A stretch of 64,000 nt of DNA, taken from contig CALNAK010000036.1 in the NCBI GenBank assembly GCA_937874185.1, positions 62,001-126,000 on the forward strand, given 5' to 3'. How positions within the stretch are numbered: the stretch's first letter is position 1; every line of letters starts with the position of its first letter. The notes below the pieces were generated by a model. It had not been told where the DNA came from. It made no database searches and worked only from the letters and a program-made list of their open reading frames with translations. Made by a program: the position numbers and the translations under genes. The stretch comes from an uncultured Lactobacillus sp. GTDB taxonomy: Bacteria > Bacillota > Bacilli > Lactobacillales > Lactobacillaceae. Below are positions 17,513 through 26,021 of the stretch, in pieces.

Positions 17513-17569
17513 AATTGGGTCGAACCAATTATAAAAATGGTTGACTTTTAGTTTTTTTATCGTTATGAT
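17513..17569 (+). promoter_or_regulatory. Phosphoketolase promoter with GntR operator
   Basis: AATTGGGTCGAACCAATT (17513-17530) is a near-perfect palindrome matching the site before the GntR gene. It is followed by -35 TTGACT (17541-17546), a 17-base spacer and -10 TATGAT (17564-17569). The operator lies just upstream of -35, a position that would suit activation as well as repression. Confidence 0.75.
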
Positions 17570-17602
17570 AGGACTGTAAAAAACGTTAGGAGTGTGCTGG
17601 TA

Positions 17603-19957
17603 ATGACTGATTACTCATCAAAAGAATATTTCAATTTAGTTGATAAATATTGGCGTGCAGCCAATTATGTTTCTGTTGGACAATTATACTTAAAAGATAA
17701 TCCTTTATTAAAACGTGAATTAAAAGCTTCAGATGTTAAGGTTCACCCAATCGGACACTGGGGAACTATCGCTGGACAAAACTTCATTTATGCTCATTTA
17801 AACCGTGCTATTAATAAGTATGGTCTAAAGATGTTCTATATTGAAGGACCCGGTCATGGTGGGCAAGTTATGGTTTCAAACTCATACCTTGACGGAAGCT
17901 ATACTGAAATTTACCCAGAAATCACACAAGATACAAAGGGTATGCAAAAATTATTCAAACAATTTTCATTCCCAGGTGGAGTTGCTTCTCATGCTGCTCC
18001 TGAAACACCAGGATCAATGCATGAAGGTGGAGAATTAGGTTATTCTATTTCTCACGGTGTTGGTGCAATTCTTGATAATCCTGACGAAATCGCCGCAGTT
18101 GTTGTTGGTGATGGTGAAGCTGAAACTGGTCCATTGGCTACTTCATGGTTCTCAAACGTCTTCATTAACCCAGTTAATGATGGTGCTGTATTGCCAATCT
18201 TGAACTTGAACGGATTTAAGATTTCAAACCCTACAATTCTTTCACGTAAAACTGATGAAGAATTGACAGAATACTTCAAGGGTATGGGCTGGGATCCATT
18301 GTTCGTTGAAGGTGACGATCCTGAAAAGATGCATCCAGAAATGGCTAAGACAGTCGATACTGCTATCGAAATGATCAAAGACATTCAAGAAAAAGCTAGA
18401 AAACACCCAGCTAATGAAGCTAAGATGCCACACTGGCCAGTAATTATTTTCCGTGCTCCTAAAGGCTGGACTGGTCCAAAATCATGGGATGGCGTTCCTA
18501 TCGAGAACTCATTTAGAGCTCACCAAATTCCGATTCCTGTTGACCAAAACGACATGCAACATGCAGATGCTTTAGTTGATTGGTTGGAATCATACAAACC
18601 AGAAGAACTATTTGATGAAAATGGTGCTTTGAAACCAGAAATCGAAGCTATCGCACCTAAGGGTCAAAGCAGAATGGCTATGAACCCAATCGTTAATGGT
18701 GGTGTAAATCCTAAGGCTCTTAAACTTCCAGACGCTAAGAATTATGCTTTGAAATTTGACAAGCGTGGTTCAGTCGAAGCTCAAGATATGATTGAATTAG
18801 GTAAATATCTTGAAAAAGTTATCGAAAGCAATCCAGATAACTTCAGATTATTTGGACCTGACGAAACAATGTCAAACCGTCTTTATGGCGCATTTGAAGC
18901 TAGTCCTCGTCAATGGATGGAACCAGTTAAAGAACCAAATGATCAATATGAAGCACCAGTTGGACGTATCATTGATTCACAACTTTCAGAACACCAAGCT
19001 GAAGGATTTAACGAAGGTTATACTTTGACAGGTCGTCACGGTATGTTCGTTAGTTACGAAGCTTTCTTAAGAGTTGTCGATTCAATGCTTACACAACACT
19101 TCAAGTGGTTAAGAAAAGCCAACGAATTAGGCTGGAGAAATAAGTATCCATCACTAAACGTTGTTGCTACATCAACTGCTTTCCAACAAGATCACAATGG
19201 TTACACTCACCAAGATCCAGGTATCATTACACACTTAGCCGAGAAGAAACCAGAATACATTCGTGAATACTTCCCAGCTGACACAAACTCATTGCTTGCT
19301 GTAATGCCTAAGATCTTGGATGATCAAGAAAAGATCAATTTGTTGGTAACTTCAAAACAACTCCGTCCTCAATTCTATTCAATTGAAGAAGGACAAGAAT
19401 TAGCTGATAAAGGTCTCAAGGTTATTGACTGGGCTTCAAACGATAAAGGTGATCCAGATATCGTTATCGCTTCAGCTGGTACAGAACCTAACCTTGAAGC
19501 ACTTGCTGCTATCAGTATTCTTAGAAAAGATGTTCCAGCATTGAAGATTAGATACGTCAACGTTGTTGACCTATTGAAGTTGAGATCTCCAAAAGTTGAC
19601 CCTCGTGGTTTAACAGATGAAGAATTCAACGAAATCTTTACAATCAACAAGCCAGTCTTGTTCGCATTCCACGGTTTCGAAGACATCATTAAAGATATCT
19701 TCTTTGACCGTCAAAATCATAATCTATATGTTCACGGTTATCGTGAAAATGGTGATATCACAACACCATTCGATATGCGTGTAGTTAACGAAATGGATAG
19801 ATTCCACTTGGCTGAGGAAGCTGCAGTTGCCGTACAAGGTGACGCTGCCGGTGACTTTGCTGATAAGATGGAAGCTGAAGTTAAGAAACACAATGAATAT
19901 ATCCGTGAATATGGTGATGATCTTCCAGAAGTACGTAACTGGAAATGGGAAGACTAG
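17603..19957 (+). CDS. xfp: Xylulose-5-phosphate/fructose-6-phosphate phosphoketolase
   Basis: 784-residue thiamine-diphosphate enzyme splitting xylulose 5-phosphate (and possibly fructose 6-phosphate) with phosphate into acetyl phosphate and a sugar phosphate. It is the key step of heterolactic and pentose fermentation. Hallmarks: [20 protein letters not shown] near residue 50 and the ThDP/metal site [19 protein letters not shown] near 170. Length is normal. AGGAG at 17588-17592 supports ATG 17603 over the TTG at 17594. Codon use is highly biased, which suggests strong expression. Regulated by the adjacent GntR protein by inference. Repeat B5 follows. Confidence 0.97.
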   Translation: MTDYSSKEYFNLVDKYWRAANYVSVGQLYLKDNPLLKRELKASDVKVHPIGHWGTIAGQNFIYAHLNRAINKYGLKMFYIEGPGHGGQVMVSNSYLDGSYTEIYPEITQDTKGMQKLFKQFSFPGGVASHAAPETPGSMHEGGELGYSISHGVGAILDNPDEIAAVVVGDGEAETGPLATSWFSNVFINPVNDGAVLPILNLNGFKISNPTILSRKTDEELTEYFKGMGWDPLFVEGDDPEKMHPEMAKTVDTAIEMIKDIQEKARKHPANEAKMPHWPVIIFRAPKGWTGPKSWDGVPIENSFRAHQIPIPVDQNDMQHADALVDWLESYKPEELFDENGALKPEIEAIAPKGQSRMAMNPIVNGGVNPKALKLPDAKNYALKFDKRGSVEAQDMIELGKYLEKVIESNPDNFRLFGPDETMSNRLYGAFEASPRQWMEPVKEPNDQYEAPVGRIIDSQLSEHQAEGFNEGYTLTGRHGMFVSYEAFLRVVDSMLTQHFKWLRKANELGWRNKYPSLNVVATSTAFQQDHNGYTHQDPGIITHLAEKKPEYIREYFPADTNSLLAVMPKILDDQEKINLLVTSKQLRPQFYSIEEGQELADKGLKVIDWASNDKGDPDIVIASAGTEPNLEALAAISILRKDVPALKIRYVNVVDLLKLRSPKVDPRGLTDEEFNEIFTINKPVLFAFHGFEDIIKDIFFDRQNHNLYVHGYRENGDITTPFDMRVVNEMDRFHLAEEAAVAVQGDAAGDFADKMEAEVKKHNEYIREYGDDLPEVRNWKWED

Positions 19958-19962
19958 AAACC

Positions 19963-20084
19963 AGAGAGCGGAGCAGGGGTGGTCAGCTCCCGAGGATTAA
20001 GACTACTATCTCAGTCGGTGGCGAAGCGCCGGCAGAGATAGTTGACTTAACCGGAAGGAGTTACCCCTGCGGAGCTCATTTCAA
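19963..20084 (+). repeat. Family B structured repeat, divergent copy B5
   Basis: Outer stem GCAGGGGT with ACCCCTGC and CTCC/GGAG, as in the family. The interior is different: TTAAG and ACTATCTC pair with GAGATAGT and CTTAA around a GC-rich hairpin CGGTGGCG-AA-CGCCGG. It shares AGAGAGCGGAGC and GCTCATTTCA ends with other copies. Confidence 0.8.
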
Positions 20085-20141
20085 TAGATCAAACAGTTTC
20101 AAAATTGCCAAAAAACAAGTAATTTAATAAACAAACAAACG

Positions 20142-20177
20142 AAAAGAGGATTTCCCTAACCGGAGATTCTCTTTTTT
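20142..20177 (+). terminator. Terminator after xfp and repeat B5
   Basis: AAAAGAG-AT / AT-CTCTTTTTT hairpin. Confidence 0.8.
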
Positions 20178-20390
20178 AGTACAAAATTAGAATGTAAGCA
20201 AAGACTGGCAAAATGTAAGTGTTCACTAATCAAAAACAACTGTCTACAAATGCCGTCACACCAACGTTCCTAATGGAAATAAATTTAAAAATAATTCAAT
20301 AGGTTTCTTTCTAATAAATCATCACATTTTCTTATTTGATATTTATTTATTTTCTGAAAAGCTAGTGCGAGTAGGATTCTGTAATTTAAC

Positions 20391-20443
20391 TATTCTAAGA
20401 TAATCAATAGTTTTATTAGAATAAATTTTTGACATTCTAAGAT
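20391..20443. repeat. Inverted and direct repeats of TATTCTAAGAT
   Basis: TATTCTAA (20391-20398) and TTAGAATA (20416-20423) form an inverted pair; ATTCTAAGAT recurs at 20434-20443. They lie about 100-150 bases before a small membrane gene and could be binding sites. The rest of 20178-20538 holds nothing I recognise. Confidence 0.35.
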
Positions 20444-20538
20444 GTCCCAGGAACGTTGATATAGCGGGTTGTAAATCGCTTTTCGGCATGTTATTGTCAT
20501 CTATGGACAGAGATGTAAAACACTAAGGGGTGGATGTT

Positions 20539-20724
20539 ATGACAACAAGAAACGTAAAATTCATGAAAGTAGCACTAATGGCGGTAATGATTGTATTATT
20601 AATGGCTTTGATCGTTTTGCAAAGTCGATATTCCATTCCAGTTGCTGCCGTTATAGCTATTATTTTGGCAGTCTATTCAGAGGATAGAATCTCAAAAACA
20701 CATACGTTTGAATATACTGTTTAA
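20539..20724 (+). CDS. Small membrane protein, unknown
   Basis: 61 residues. A basic N-terminus (MTTRNVKFMK) precedes two hydrophobic helices (about 11-27 and 31-45), and the tail is charged. AAGGGGTGG lies at the right distance before ATG 20539; a GTG at 20530 is less suitable because it falls inside that site. A terminator follows the stop. It lies about 430 bases after repeat B5 in a long non-coding stretch. No family recognised. Confidence 0.55.
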   Translation: MTTRNVKFMKVALMAVMIVLLMALIVLQSRYSIPVAAVIAIILAVYSEDRISKTHTFEYTV

Positions 20725-20751
20725 TTCAAATAAATAAATAAACTTTGCTTG

Positions 20752-20782
20752 GGAGTTCTCATTTGTGGGAACTTTCTTTTTT
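20752..20782 (+). terminator. Terminator after small membrane gene
   Basis: AGTTC / GAACT stem followed by TTCTTTTTTTG. Confidence 0.6.
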
Positions 20783-20810
20783 TGTCTAAAAATAAAAGTT
20801 GAATAGAACC

Positions 20811-20848
20811 AAAAAATGCGCTGAACTTAATGAGTTCAACGTCTTTTT
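20811..20848 (-). terminator. Terminator of the HxlR gene
   Basis: On the minus strand ACGTTGAACT-cattA-AGTTCAGCGC followed by ATTTTTT. Confidence 0.7.
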
Positions 20849-21236
20849 ATTCGGCATCAGGAAGTGGATCAGCTGAAACATCTTCTTTGTTCAAGAGCAA
20901 GATATTTTCACCTTTATCCTTACGCATTTCGATATCATTTTCGCCCCAAACACAGAGTTCTTCCAAGATTTTATTCAAAGAATGACCGTAATCAGTTAAT
21001 GAATATTCAACTTTGGGAGGGATTTGATTGAAGACTTTACGTGCAACAATTCCATCATCCTCTAGTTCTCGTAATTGTTGAGTCAACATTTTTTGAGTGA
21101 TATTAGGGATGGCACGGCGTAATTGACCAGTCCGCATCTTGCCATGCTTTAAGTGACAAAGAATAACTGGCTTCCATTTTCCACCAATAATTCTCATGGT
21201 ATTCTCGACACCGATATTATAAATAGTCTGTTTCAT
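20847..21236 (-). CDS. HxlR-family transcriptional regulator
   Basis: 129-residue winged-helix regulator. MRIIGGKWKPVILCHLKHG followed by GQLRRAIPNITQKMLTQQLRELEDDGIV is the HxlR signature. There is one cysteine in the N-terminal part (ILCHL), where several family members sense reactive electrophiles or oxidants through a cysteine; this is suggestive only. ATG 21236 has the site AGAAAGGATGG; the open frame from 21275 is longer but unsupported. It lies 100 bases downstream of an MFS efflux gene on the same strand, and palindromes upstream of that gene are candidate sites. Confidence 0.85.
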   Translation of the reverse strand: MKQTIYNIGVENTMRIIGGKWKPVILCHLKHGKMRTGQLRRAIPNITQKMLTQQLRELEDDGIVARKVFNQIPPKVEYSLTDYGHSLNKILEELCVWGENDIEMRKDKGENILLLNKEDVSADPLPDAE

Positions 21237-21337
21237 CTTGTGCCATCCTTTCTGATTGAAACGAGTTACAAGCAACAGATTCCAAAGATTTGCTTTTCAC
21301 TCTCTAGCATTTAAAATACTAACATCATAACTGACCC

Positions 21338-22540
21338 TTAGCAATTTTCAATATCTAAATCTTCAACTTTAGAACTTTCCATTCTCATCAATGCAAAAAT
21401 TAAAATAATACTAACAACTAACATGGCAATTCCAATCCATGGCGTATTCAATAATTGACCATGTGCGACTGCTTGTCCACCGGCTGTTGAACCGAGTGTG
21501 ATTCCTACGTTGAAGGCAGAAATATTCAAAGCAGAAGCTAGTGGAACTTCGTTTGGTGTGTATTTTTCAGCTAATTGAACAATATAAAGTTGTAATCCAG
21601 GAACGTTCATGAATGCAAACAATCCCAATAACAAGACTGCCAAAAGTCCTAAGAAATGCATATTGATAGTTAATCTGATAACTATTAGAGCAACTCCTAA
21701 ACCAACGAACATTTTCATTAAGGCACTGAGTGGGTTCTTGTTGGCCCATTTTCCACCGACAGTATTACCGATAGCAACGGCAACTCCGTAAAAAATCAAG
21801 ATAACAACAATTGTACTTTCTGACCAGCCCATGTTTTTATTCAAAACAGTTGTTAAATAAGTATAAATAGGGAAGGTTGCACCGTATCCTAATGCGGTAA
21901 TAATCAAAATCAAAAGTAATTGTGGTTGTTTCAAAATTTTCCAAATTCCTTTAGCGCTAGTTGGTTTTGGCAATGGTAATTTGTTTGGTACCAAGATAAT
22001 ATTAGTAATCAAACCAACCAATCCAAGAGCAACTAGGAAGAAAAATGATAATCTCCAACCAAATGTATTACCGATAAACGTCCCAATTGGAACACCTGTG
22101 ATTGTTGCGACTGTCAAACCAGTAAACATTACGGCAATGGCCGATGCACGCTTATTTGGTGCAACAACATCAGCAGCAATCAAAGAAGCAATCGTCATGA
22201 AAATTCCGTGTGATAAAGCAGCGATAACACGACCTGCTAGAAGAACTGCAAAATTAGGTGCCAAAGCAGCCAAAGTATTTCCAATAACAAAACTGACCAT
22301 GATACCAATCAGTAACTTTTTTCGATCCCAGCGATTAGTTAGTAAAGCTAGAACAGGAGCACCAATCATAACTCCGAGAGCATAGATAGAAACCGTTAAT
22401 CCCCCTTGTGACAAAGAAATGCCAAAGGTTCTAGTTAGCAGTGGCATAATTCCAACACTGATAAATTCAGTTGATCCAATGGCAAAAGCACTAATTGCTA
22501 GTGACAAAAGAATCCATGTTGATGATATTTTCTTGTTCAT
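21338..22540 (-). CDS. MFS drug/sugar efflux transporter (DHA1 type)
   Basis: 400-residue major facilitator protein with twelve predicted helices. Motif A is recognisable as GVMIGAPVLALLTNRWDRKKLL after helix 2, and the N-terminus AFAIGSTEFISVGIMPLL is typical of the AraJ/YdhP-like DHA1 group. It is probably a proton-coupled exporter; the substrate is unknown. The neighbouring HxlR gene and the dyads before the promoter suggest inducible expression. The promoter on the minus strand is -35 TTGTTT and -10 TATAAT (22582-22587), 16 bases apart. Confidence 0.85.
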   Translation of the reverse strand: MNKKISSTWILLSLAISAFAIGSTEFISVGIMPLLTRTFGISLSQGGLTVSIYALGVMIGAPVLALLTNRWDRKKLLIGIMVSFVIGNTLAALAPNFAVLLAGRVIAALSHGIFMTIASLIAADVVAPNKRASAIAVMFTGLTVATITGVPIGTFIGNTFGWRLSFFFLVALGLVGLITNIILVPNKLPLPKPTSAKGIWKILKQPQLLLILIITALGYGATFPIYTYLTTVLNKNMGWSESTIVVILIFYGVAVAIGNTVGGKWANKNPLSALMKMFVGLGVALIVIRLTINMHFLGLLAVLLLGLFAFMNVPGLQLYIVQLAEKYTPNEVPLASALNISAFNVGITLGSTAGGQAVAHGQLLNTPWIGIAMLVVSIILIFALMRMESSKVEDLDIENC

Positions 22541-22581
22541 ATTATATTTATCCCCTTTAGTGATTTGTAAGCATGAGTATC

Positions 22582-22646
22582 ATTATATTGGGTTAGGATA
22601 ATTAAACAATTACGTACTTTAAAGTGCAGTAGGGACTAAAAAGTAC
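22582..22646 (-). promoter_or_regulatory. Promoter of the MFS gene with two candidate HxlR sites
   Basis: -10 TATAAT (complement of 22582-22587), -35 TTGTTT (complement of 22604-22609). Just upstream are GTACT-TTAA-AGTGC (22614-22627) and GGACT-AAAA-AGTAC (22633-22646), two related dyads 19 bases apart. Confidence 0.55.
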
Positions 22647-22934
22647 CTATATATCTATTTTCGTTAAATTGAAAAATGGAATGGCATTAAAAAAAGTGAT
22701 TGAAATCTTTATTGCTGCATAATTAAATATCGTTTAGATGTTCGATGACAAGCTTTGTCAGTAGCAGGTGTAACTTTGAGTAAACCAAAATAGCCGTTGT
22801 TAGAGAAGCACACAGATAGTTTAAGACCTAAAGTAATCCCAAAAGACATGAGAAAAATATATAAACATATTAAATTGGATATTAGTGATGCTGAAAAAGT
22901 TATCCAATCAACGAGAATATGTAACACCATCTAG

Positions 22935-23100
22935 TCGGGAGCGGAGCAATTCGAGGTCTCAGCCATGAAATTATTCTTAGTTGGTGGTCTGTGCCAACTT
23001 AGAATAAGGCTCGCTTTGGAAACAATTTTTGAATTTTAAAATTGGTTTCAAACGATGCCCATGGCGTTCCAGACCTCGTAATTGCGTAGCGGACGACGGC
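22935..23100. repeat. Family A structured repeat, copy A3 (opposite orientation)
   Basis: Arms GCAATTCGAGGTCT (22946-22959) and AGACCTCGTAATTGC (23071-23085) pair with one bulge. Read on the minus strand the interior shows CATGG/CCATG, CAATTTT/AAAAATTG and TTATTCT..TTGG with CCAA..AGAATAA: the same four stems as A1 and A2. It ends GGACGACGG, like family B copy B1. Confidence 0.85.
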
Positions 23101-23126
23101 ATTGAACCACCTAAAAAAGGACAAAA

Positions 23127-23170
23127 ATAAAACCAGTTGCCGAGGGGAATCAGCAACTGGTTATTTAATT
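23127..23170 (-). terminator. Terminator of the tyrosine phosphatase gene
   Basis: On the minus strand AACCAGTTGC..GCAACTGGTT followed by TTATTTTTG. The stretch 23171-23375 beyond it shows nothing I can call. Confidence 0.8.
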
Positions 23171-23375
23171 GTGGCAACCCACATATCAGGGGGGAAGGAT
23201 GGGCCACACACATATTCAATGGAACTTTTGTCTATATCAGTTTTTATATGAAGATTATTTTATAGGGGGGATAAGTTAAAGTTGTTTTTGATTTCCCTTT
23301 AACTTATACACATATAATACCCACTAAATGTGAAGAAAATGTGATGCTCATGTTCTGAAAATAAGAAGATTTACA

Positions 23376-24179
23376 TTATTTTAGGTAAATTTTCTTCAAA
23401 TCACTGATTTGTGCAGGAGTAACTTTCAATTCATCTTTGATATAATTGTCAAGGTTACCAGACGTTTCGGCAATTGACTTTTCAGCTGAGGCTAAATAAT
23501 CAGTATGAACTGTCATAAGATCCCTTACAGAGCTAAGGACGTTTTCATCTTTATAGCCCTTATTTTGCAAATCAAGAATCAAATTATCAACGAATCCCTT
23601 ATTTACTTGATTAGTTAATAAGTAATCTTTTTTAATAACATCCATAGGAACACCCAAAGTTGTTAACAAGTAGATGGCTCCCATACCAGTTCTATCCTTA
23701 CCAGCACTACAATGGAACAAAAGAACGTCGTCATCTTGGTCATTACTTAATAATTTATCAAAAAATACACGATATGCACTTTTTGCTTGGTCACCTGTGA
23801 TAATATCACGGTAAACGTCCTTCATATGATTGAAACCATTAGTAGGATCGCCACCAATTTCGGGGATAAAACTATCACTCTGTACCTTAGAAGCTTCAGT
23901 CTCATCTTCTTGGAAAACGGGGGCTGAAACATATTCGGTGCCATCAGGGATACGGTCAGGCTTTTGATTGATTTCTTCTTGGGAACGGAAATCAATATCA
24001 GTCTTCAAACCGTAGTTATTAAGAAAGTTTAGATCATTTTGAGTCAAATCGCCCAAACCGGCTGATCTGATTACTTTGTGGTATTTGATTGTCTTACCAT
24101 CAATTGTTTGGTATCCACCTAATTCACGGAAGTTGACACCTTTTTCAAGATTTAAAACACGATTGTTATCATTAGCCAT
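23376..24179 (-). CDS. Tyrosine-protein phosphatase (LipA/Cph-like)
   Basis: 267-residue phosphatase. The P-loop HCSAGKDRTGMG (CX5R, near residue 153) gives the catalytic cysteine and arginine; the N-terminal GVNFRELGGYQTIDGK and IRSAGLGDLTQNDLNFL are the typical first motifs of the bacterial tyrosine/lipid phosphatases. No signal peptide is seen. The ribosome site is GAGGTAA. Substrates could be phosphotyrosine proteins or phosphoinositide-like molecules; sequence does not decide. It is divergent from glycerate kinase with only 66 bases between, so the promoters may overlap. Confidence 0.85.
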   Translation of the reverse strand: MANDNNRVLNLEKGVNFRELGGYQTIDGKTIKYHKVIRSAGLGDLTQNDLNFLNNYGLKTDIDFRSQEEINQKPDRIPDGTEYVSAPVFQEDETEASKVQSDSFIPEIGGDPTNGFNHMKDVYRDIITGDQAKSAYRVFFDKLLSNDQDDDVLLFHCSAGKDRTGMGAIYLLTTLGVPMDVIKKDYLLTNQVNKGFVDNLILDLQNKGYKDENVLSSVRDLMTVHTDYLASAEKSIAETSGNLDNYIKDELKVTPAQISDLKKIYLK

Positions 24180-24245
24180 TCTTTAAATTACCTCGGTTGT
24201 TTTTTCTATATATCATTATAACAAAAAGGAGGGGTTATCCTAATC

Positions 24246-25358
24246 ATGAAGTTTATTATCGCACCTGGAAAATACGGTGATAATCTGAGCTCGACCAAAA
24301 TTGGTCAAGCAATTTACAGTGGAATTTCACGTGCTTTGCCAGATGCAGAAATAGTTACCATGCCAGTTACCGATAGTAAAGATGGGATGCCAGCTTTGGT
24401 AGAACATACTATCGGCGGAACTTGGGAAGAGATCCCCTTCTTTGATGCCTTTTGGAACAGTAAAACAGGTCGTTATTTGGTTACGAATATCGATAGTCAA
24501 GATACCGCAATTATGGATTCCGAGCAAGTAGTTGGCGTAGATTTAGCAAAAAATAAATCACGAAATGAGTTGTTTCATGCGACAAGTTATGGGTTGGGTG
24601 AATTTATCATTGATGCGGTAAGTAGTGGAATTAAGAATATTGTCCTTTGTTTAGGTAAGACAGCCGTCGCAGATGGTGGTTTAGGAGCCTTACAGGCAAT
24701 GGGAGCCAAAATTTACGATGAACATGGTGAGTTGATACCAGAAGGTGAAAACCCGCTGATAAATGCTTTCAGGATTGATATGGAAGATGTGTATGAATTA
24801 CTTGGTGGTAGAACTCGCATAACCGTGCTATTAAACTATTCTACCGTCCACAAATTGAGTGAGTCCGTAGAATATTTAAATGAAGCACAGGAAAGTTTTT
24901 TGGAAGATAATTTAGTTTTTGTTACCGAAAAAATGAATCAGAAGTATAATTTAGATATACACCCAATGCCTCATTCCGATTCAATTAAGACTTTGGCAGG
25001 GGCATTTGCAATGATTAATGCACGCATTTCACGATCATCATTTGAATGGGTCGCTAAGGTAACTGGAATGGATGAAACAATTCGTTCAGCCAATATTTTA
25101 ATCACAGCTACCGATAAAATTTCTCGAGATTCAATGCATGATGATATGTTGTATCACTTGAGTAGAATTGCTGGTTCTGAATTGATTCCGACATTCGCAT
25201 TATGCAATAATTTCGTCGATGATTTTCAAAATTATGAGCAGCTTTTCACGGGGATCTTCTCAACTCAAATGACTGAATACGATGATGAAATAACAATGTT
25301 TGAAAATTATGAATCAGTTGCTAATCAGTTAGCACGGACTTTTGTAGCATTCAAATAA
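24246..25358 (+). CDS. glxK: Glycerate kinase (GlxK family)
   Basis: 370-residue kinase phosphorylating D-glycerate with ATP. The start MKFIIAPGKYGDNLSS corresponds to the family's IAPDSFKGSLSA, and LCLGKTAVADGGLGALQAMGA to the conserved GGSATNDGGxGMxxALG segment. Both are clearly diverged: lysine-threonine-alanine replaces the usual serine-alanine-threonine, and the usual asparagine is absent. It may therefore act on another substrate. The family normally runs to 370-380 residues. GGAGGGG precedes the ATG. No glycerate or glyoxylate pathway genes lie nearby. Confidence 0.7.
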   Translation: MKFIIAPGKYGDNLSSTKIGQAIYSGISRALPDAEIVTMPVTDSKDGMPALVEHTIGGTWEEIPFFDAFWNSKTGRYLVTNIDSQDTAIMDSEQVVGVDLAKNKSRNELFHATSYGLGEFIIDAVSSGIKNIVLCLGKTAVADGGLGALQAMGAKIYDEHGELIPEGENPLINAFRIDMEDVYELLGGRTRITVLLNYSTVHKLSESVEYLNEAQESFLEDNLVFVTEKMNQKYNLDIHPMPHSDSIKTLAGAFAMINARISRSSFEWVAKVTGMDETIRSANILITATDKISRDSMHDDMLYHLSRIAGSELIPTFALCNNFVDDFQNYEQLFTGIFSTQMTEYDDEITMFENYESVANQLARTFVAFK

Positions 25359-25438
25359 TGTAAAAGATTGAATATTATATATTAATGCATTAATCTTACA
25401 ATAGAAGGTTTTCAATAAGTGCATTGGAGGATTGAATT

Positions 25439-25927
25439 ATGGAACAAGATTATAATAAGATTTTGGTTCCTGTAGACGGATCAAAAGAAGCTGAAATGGC
25501 TTTTAAAAAGGCTGTTACAGTTGCAAAAATGAATGGCGGACATCTTGACGTATTGACAGTCTTAGATACAAAACAATTCATCGGTCTACATGGTGGTATG
25601 TTAAACGGAGATGTAATTTATCAACTTTCCGAAGATGCTCAAAAATACCTTAACGAACTAAAAGATGGCGCTGTTAAAGATGGCTTTAAAGAAGACGACA
25701 TTGATATTCACGTGCGTTTCGGTGAACCAAAGACCGTTATCTCACAAGAATTCGTTGAAGAATATAAGAATGACTTAATTATGATTGGTTCAACAGGTAT
25801 GAACGCTGTTACTCGTATCTTAGTTGGTTCAGTATCTGAGTATGTTACAAGAAATGCTAGAACTGACGTTATTATTGTTAGAACTGATACAGACAATCAA
25901 AAGTTAATTGATAAGAAAAAGAAATAA
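25439..25927 (+). CDS. Universal stress protein (UspA family)
   Basis: 162-residue single-domain Usp. It starts ILVPVDGSKEAEMAFKKA and ends with MIGSTGMNAVTRILVGSVSEYVTRNARTDVIIVR, which contains the ATP-binding G-2X-G-9X-G(S/T) motif, so it is probably an ATP-binding member. It is cytosolic and expected to be induced by stress or starvation. The ribosome site TTGGAGG is strong. It is monocistronic, with a terminator at 25983. A second, different Usp lies at 38525. Confidence 0.9.
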   Translation: MEQDYNKILVPVDGSKEAEMAFKKAVTVAKMNGGHLDVLTVLDTKQFIGLHGGMLNGDVIYQLSEDAQKYLNELKDGAVKDGFKEDDIDIHVRFGEPKTVISQEFVEEYKNDLIMIGSTGMNAVTRILVGSVSEYVTRNARTDVIIVRTDTDNQKLIDKKKK

Positions 25928-25982
25928 TAACTACACATTTTAAATGTATAAAAGTTTTACCAAATAATAAAAACAATAAATC

Positions 25983-26008
25983 AAGCTGGCAAAAGCCAGC
26001 TTTTTTGA
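25983..26008 (+). terminator. Terminator after the stress protein
   Basis: AAGCTGGC-AAAA-GCCAGCTTTTTT. Confidence 0.9.
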
Positions 26009-26021
26009 TAGGAGAAAATAA

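Noticed and set aside
19945..20127. 60-residue plus-strand frame after xfp
   Set aside because: It overlaps the xfp end and repeat B5 and has no independent ribosome site.
21981..22385. 134-residue plus-strand frame opposite the MFS transporter
   Set aside because: Antisense to a clear transporter gene, with low-complexity basic composition typical of such shadows.
22977..23219. 80-residue minus-strand frame
   Set aside because: It spans repeat A3 and the phosphatase terminator; the apparent openness comes from the repeat.
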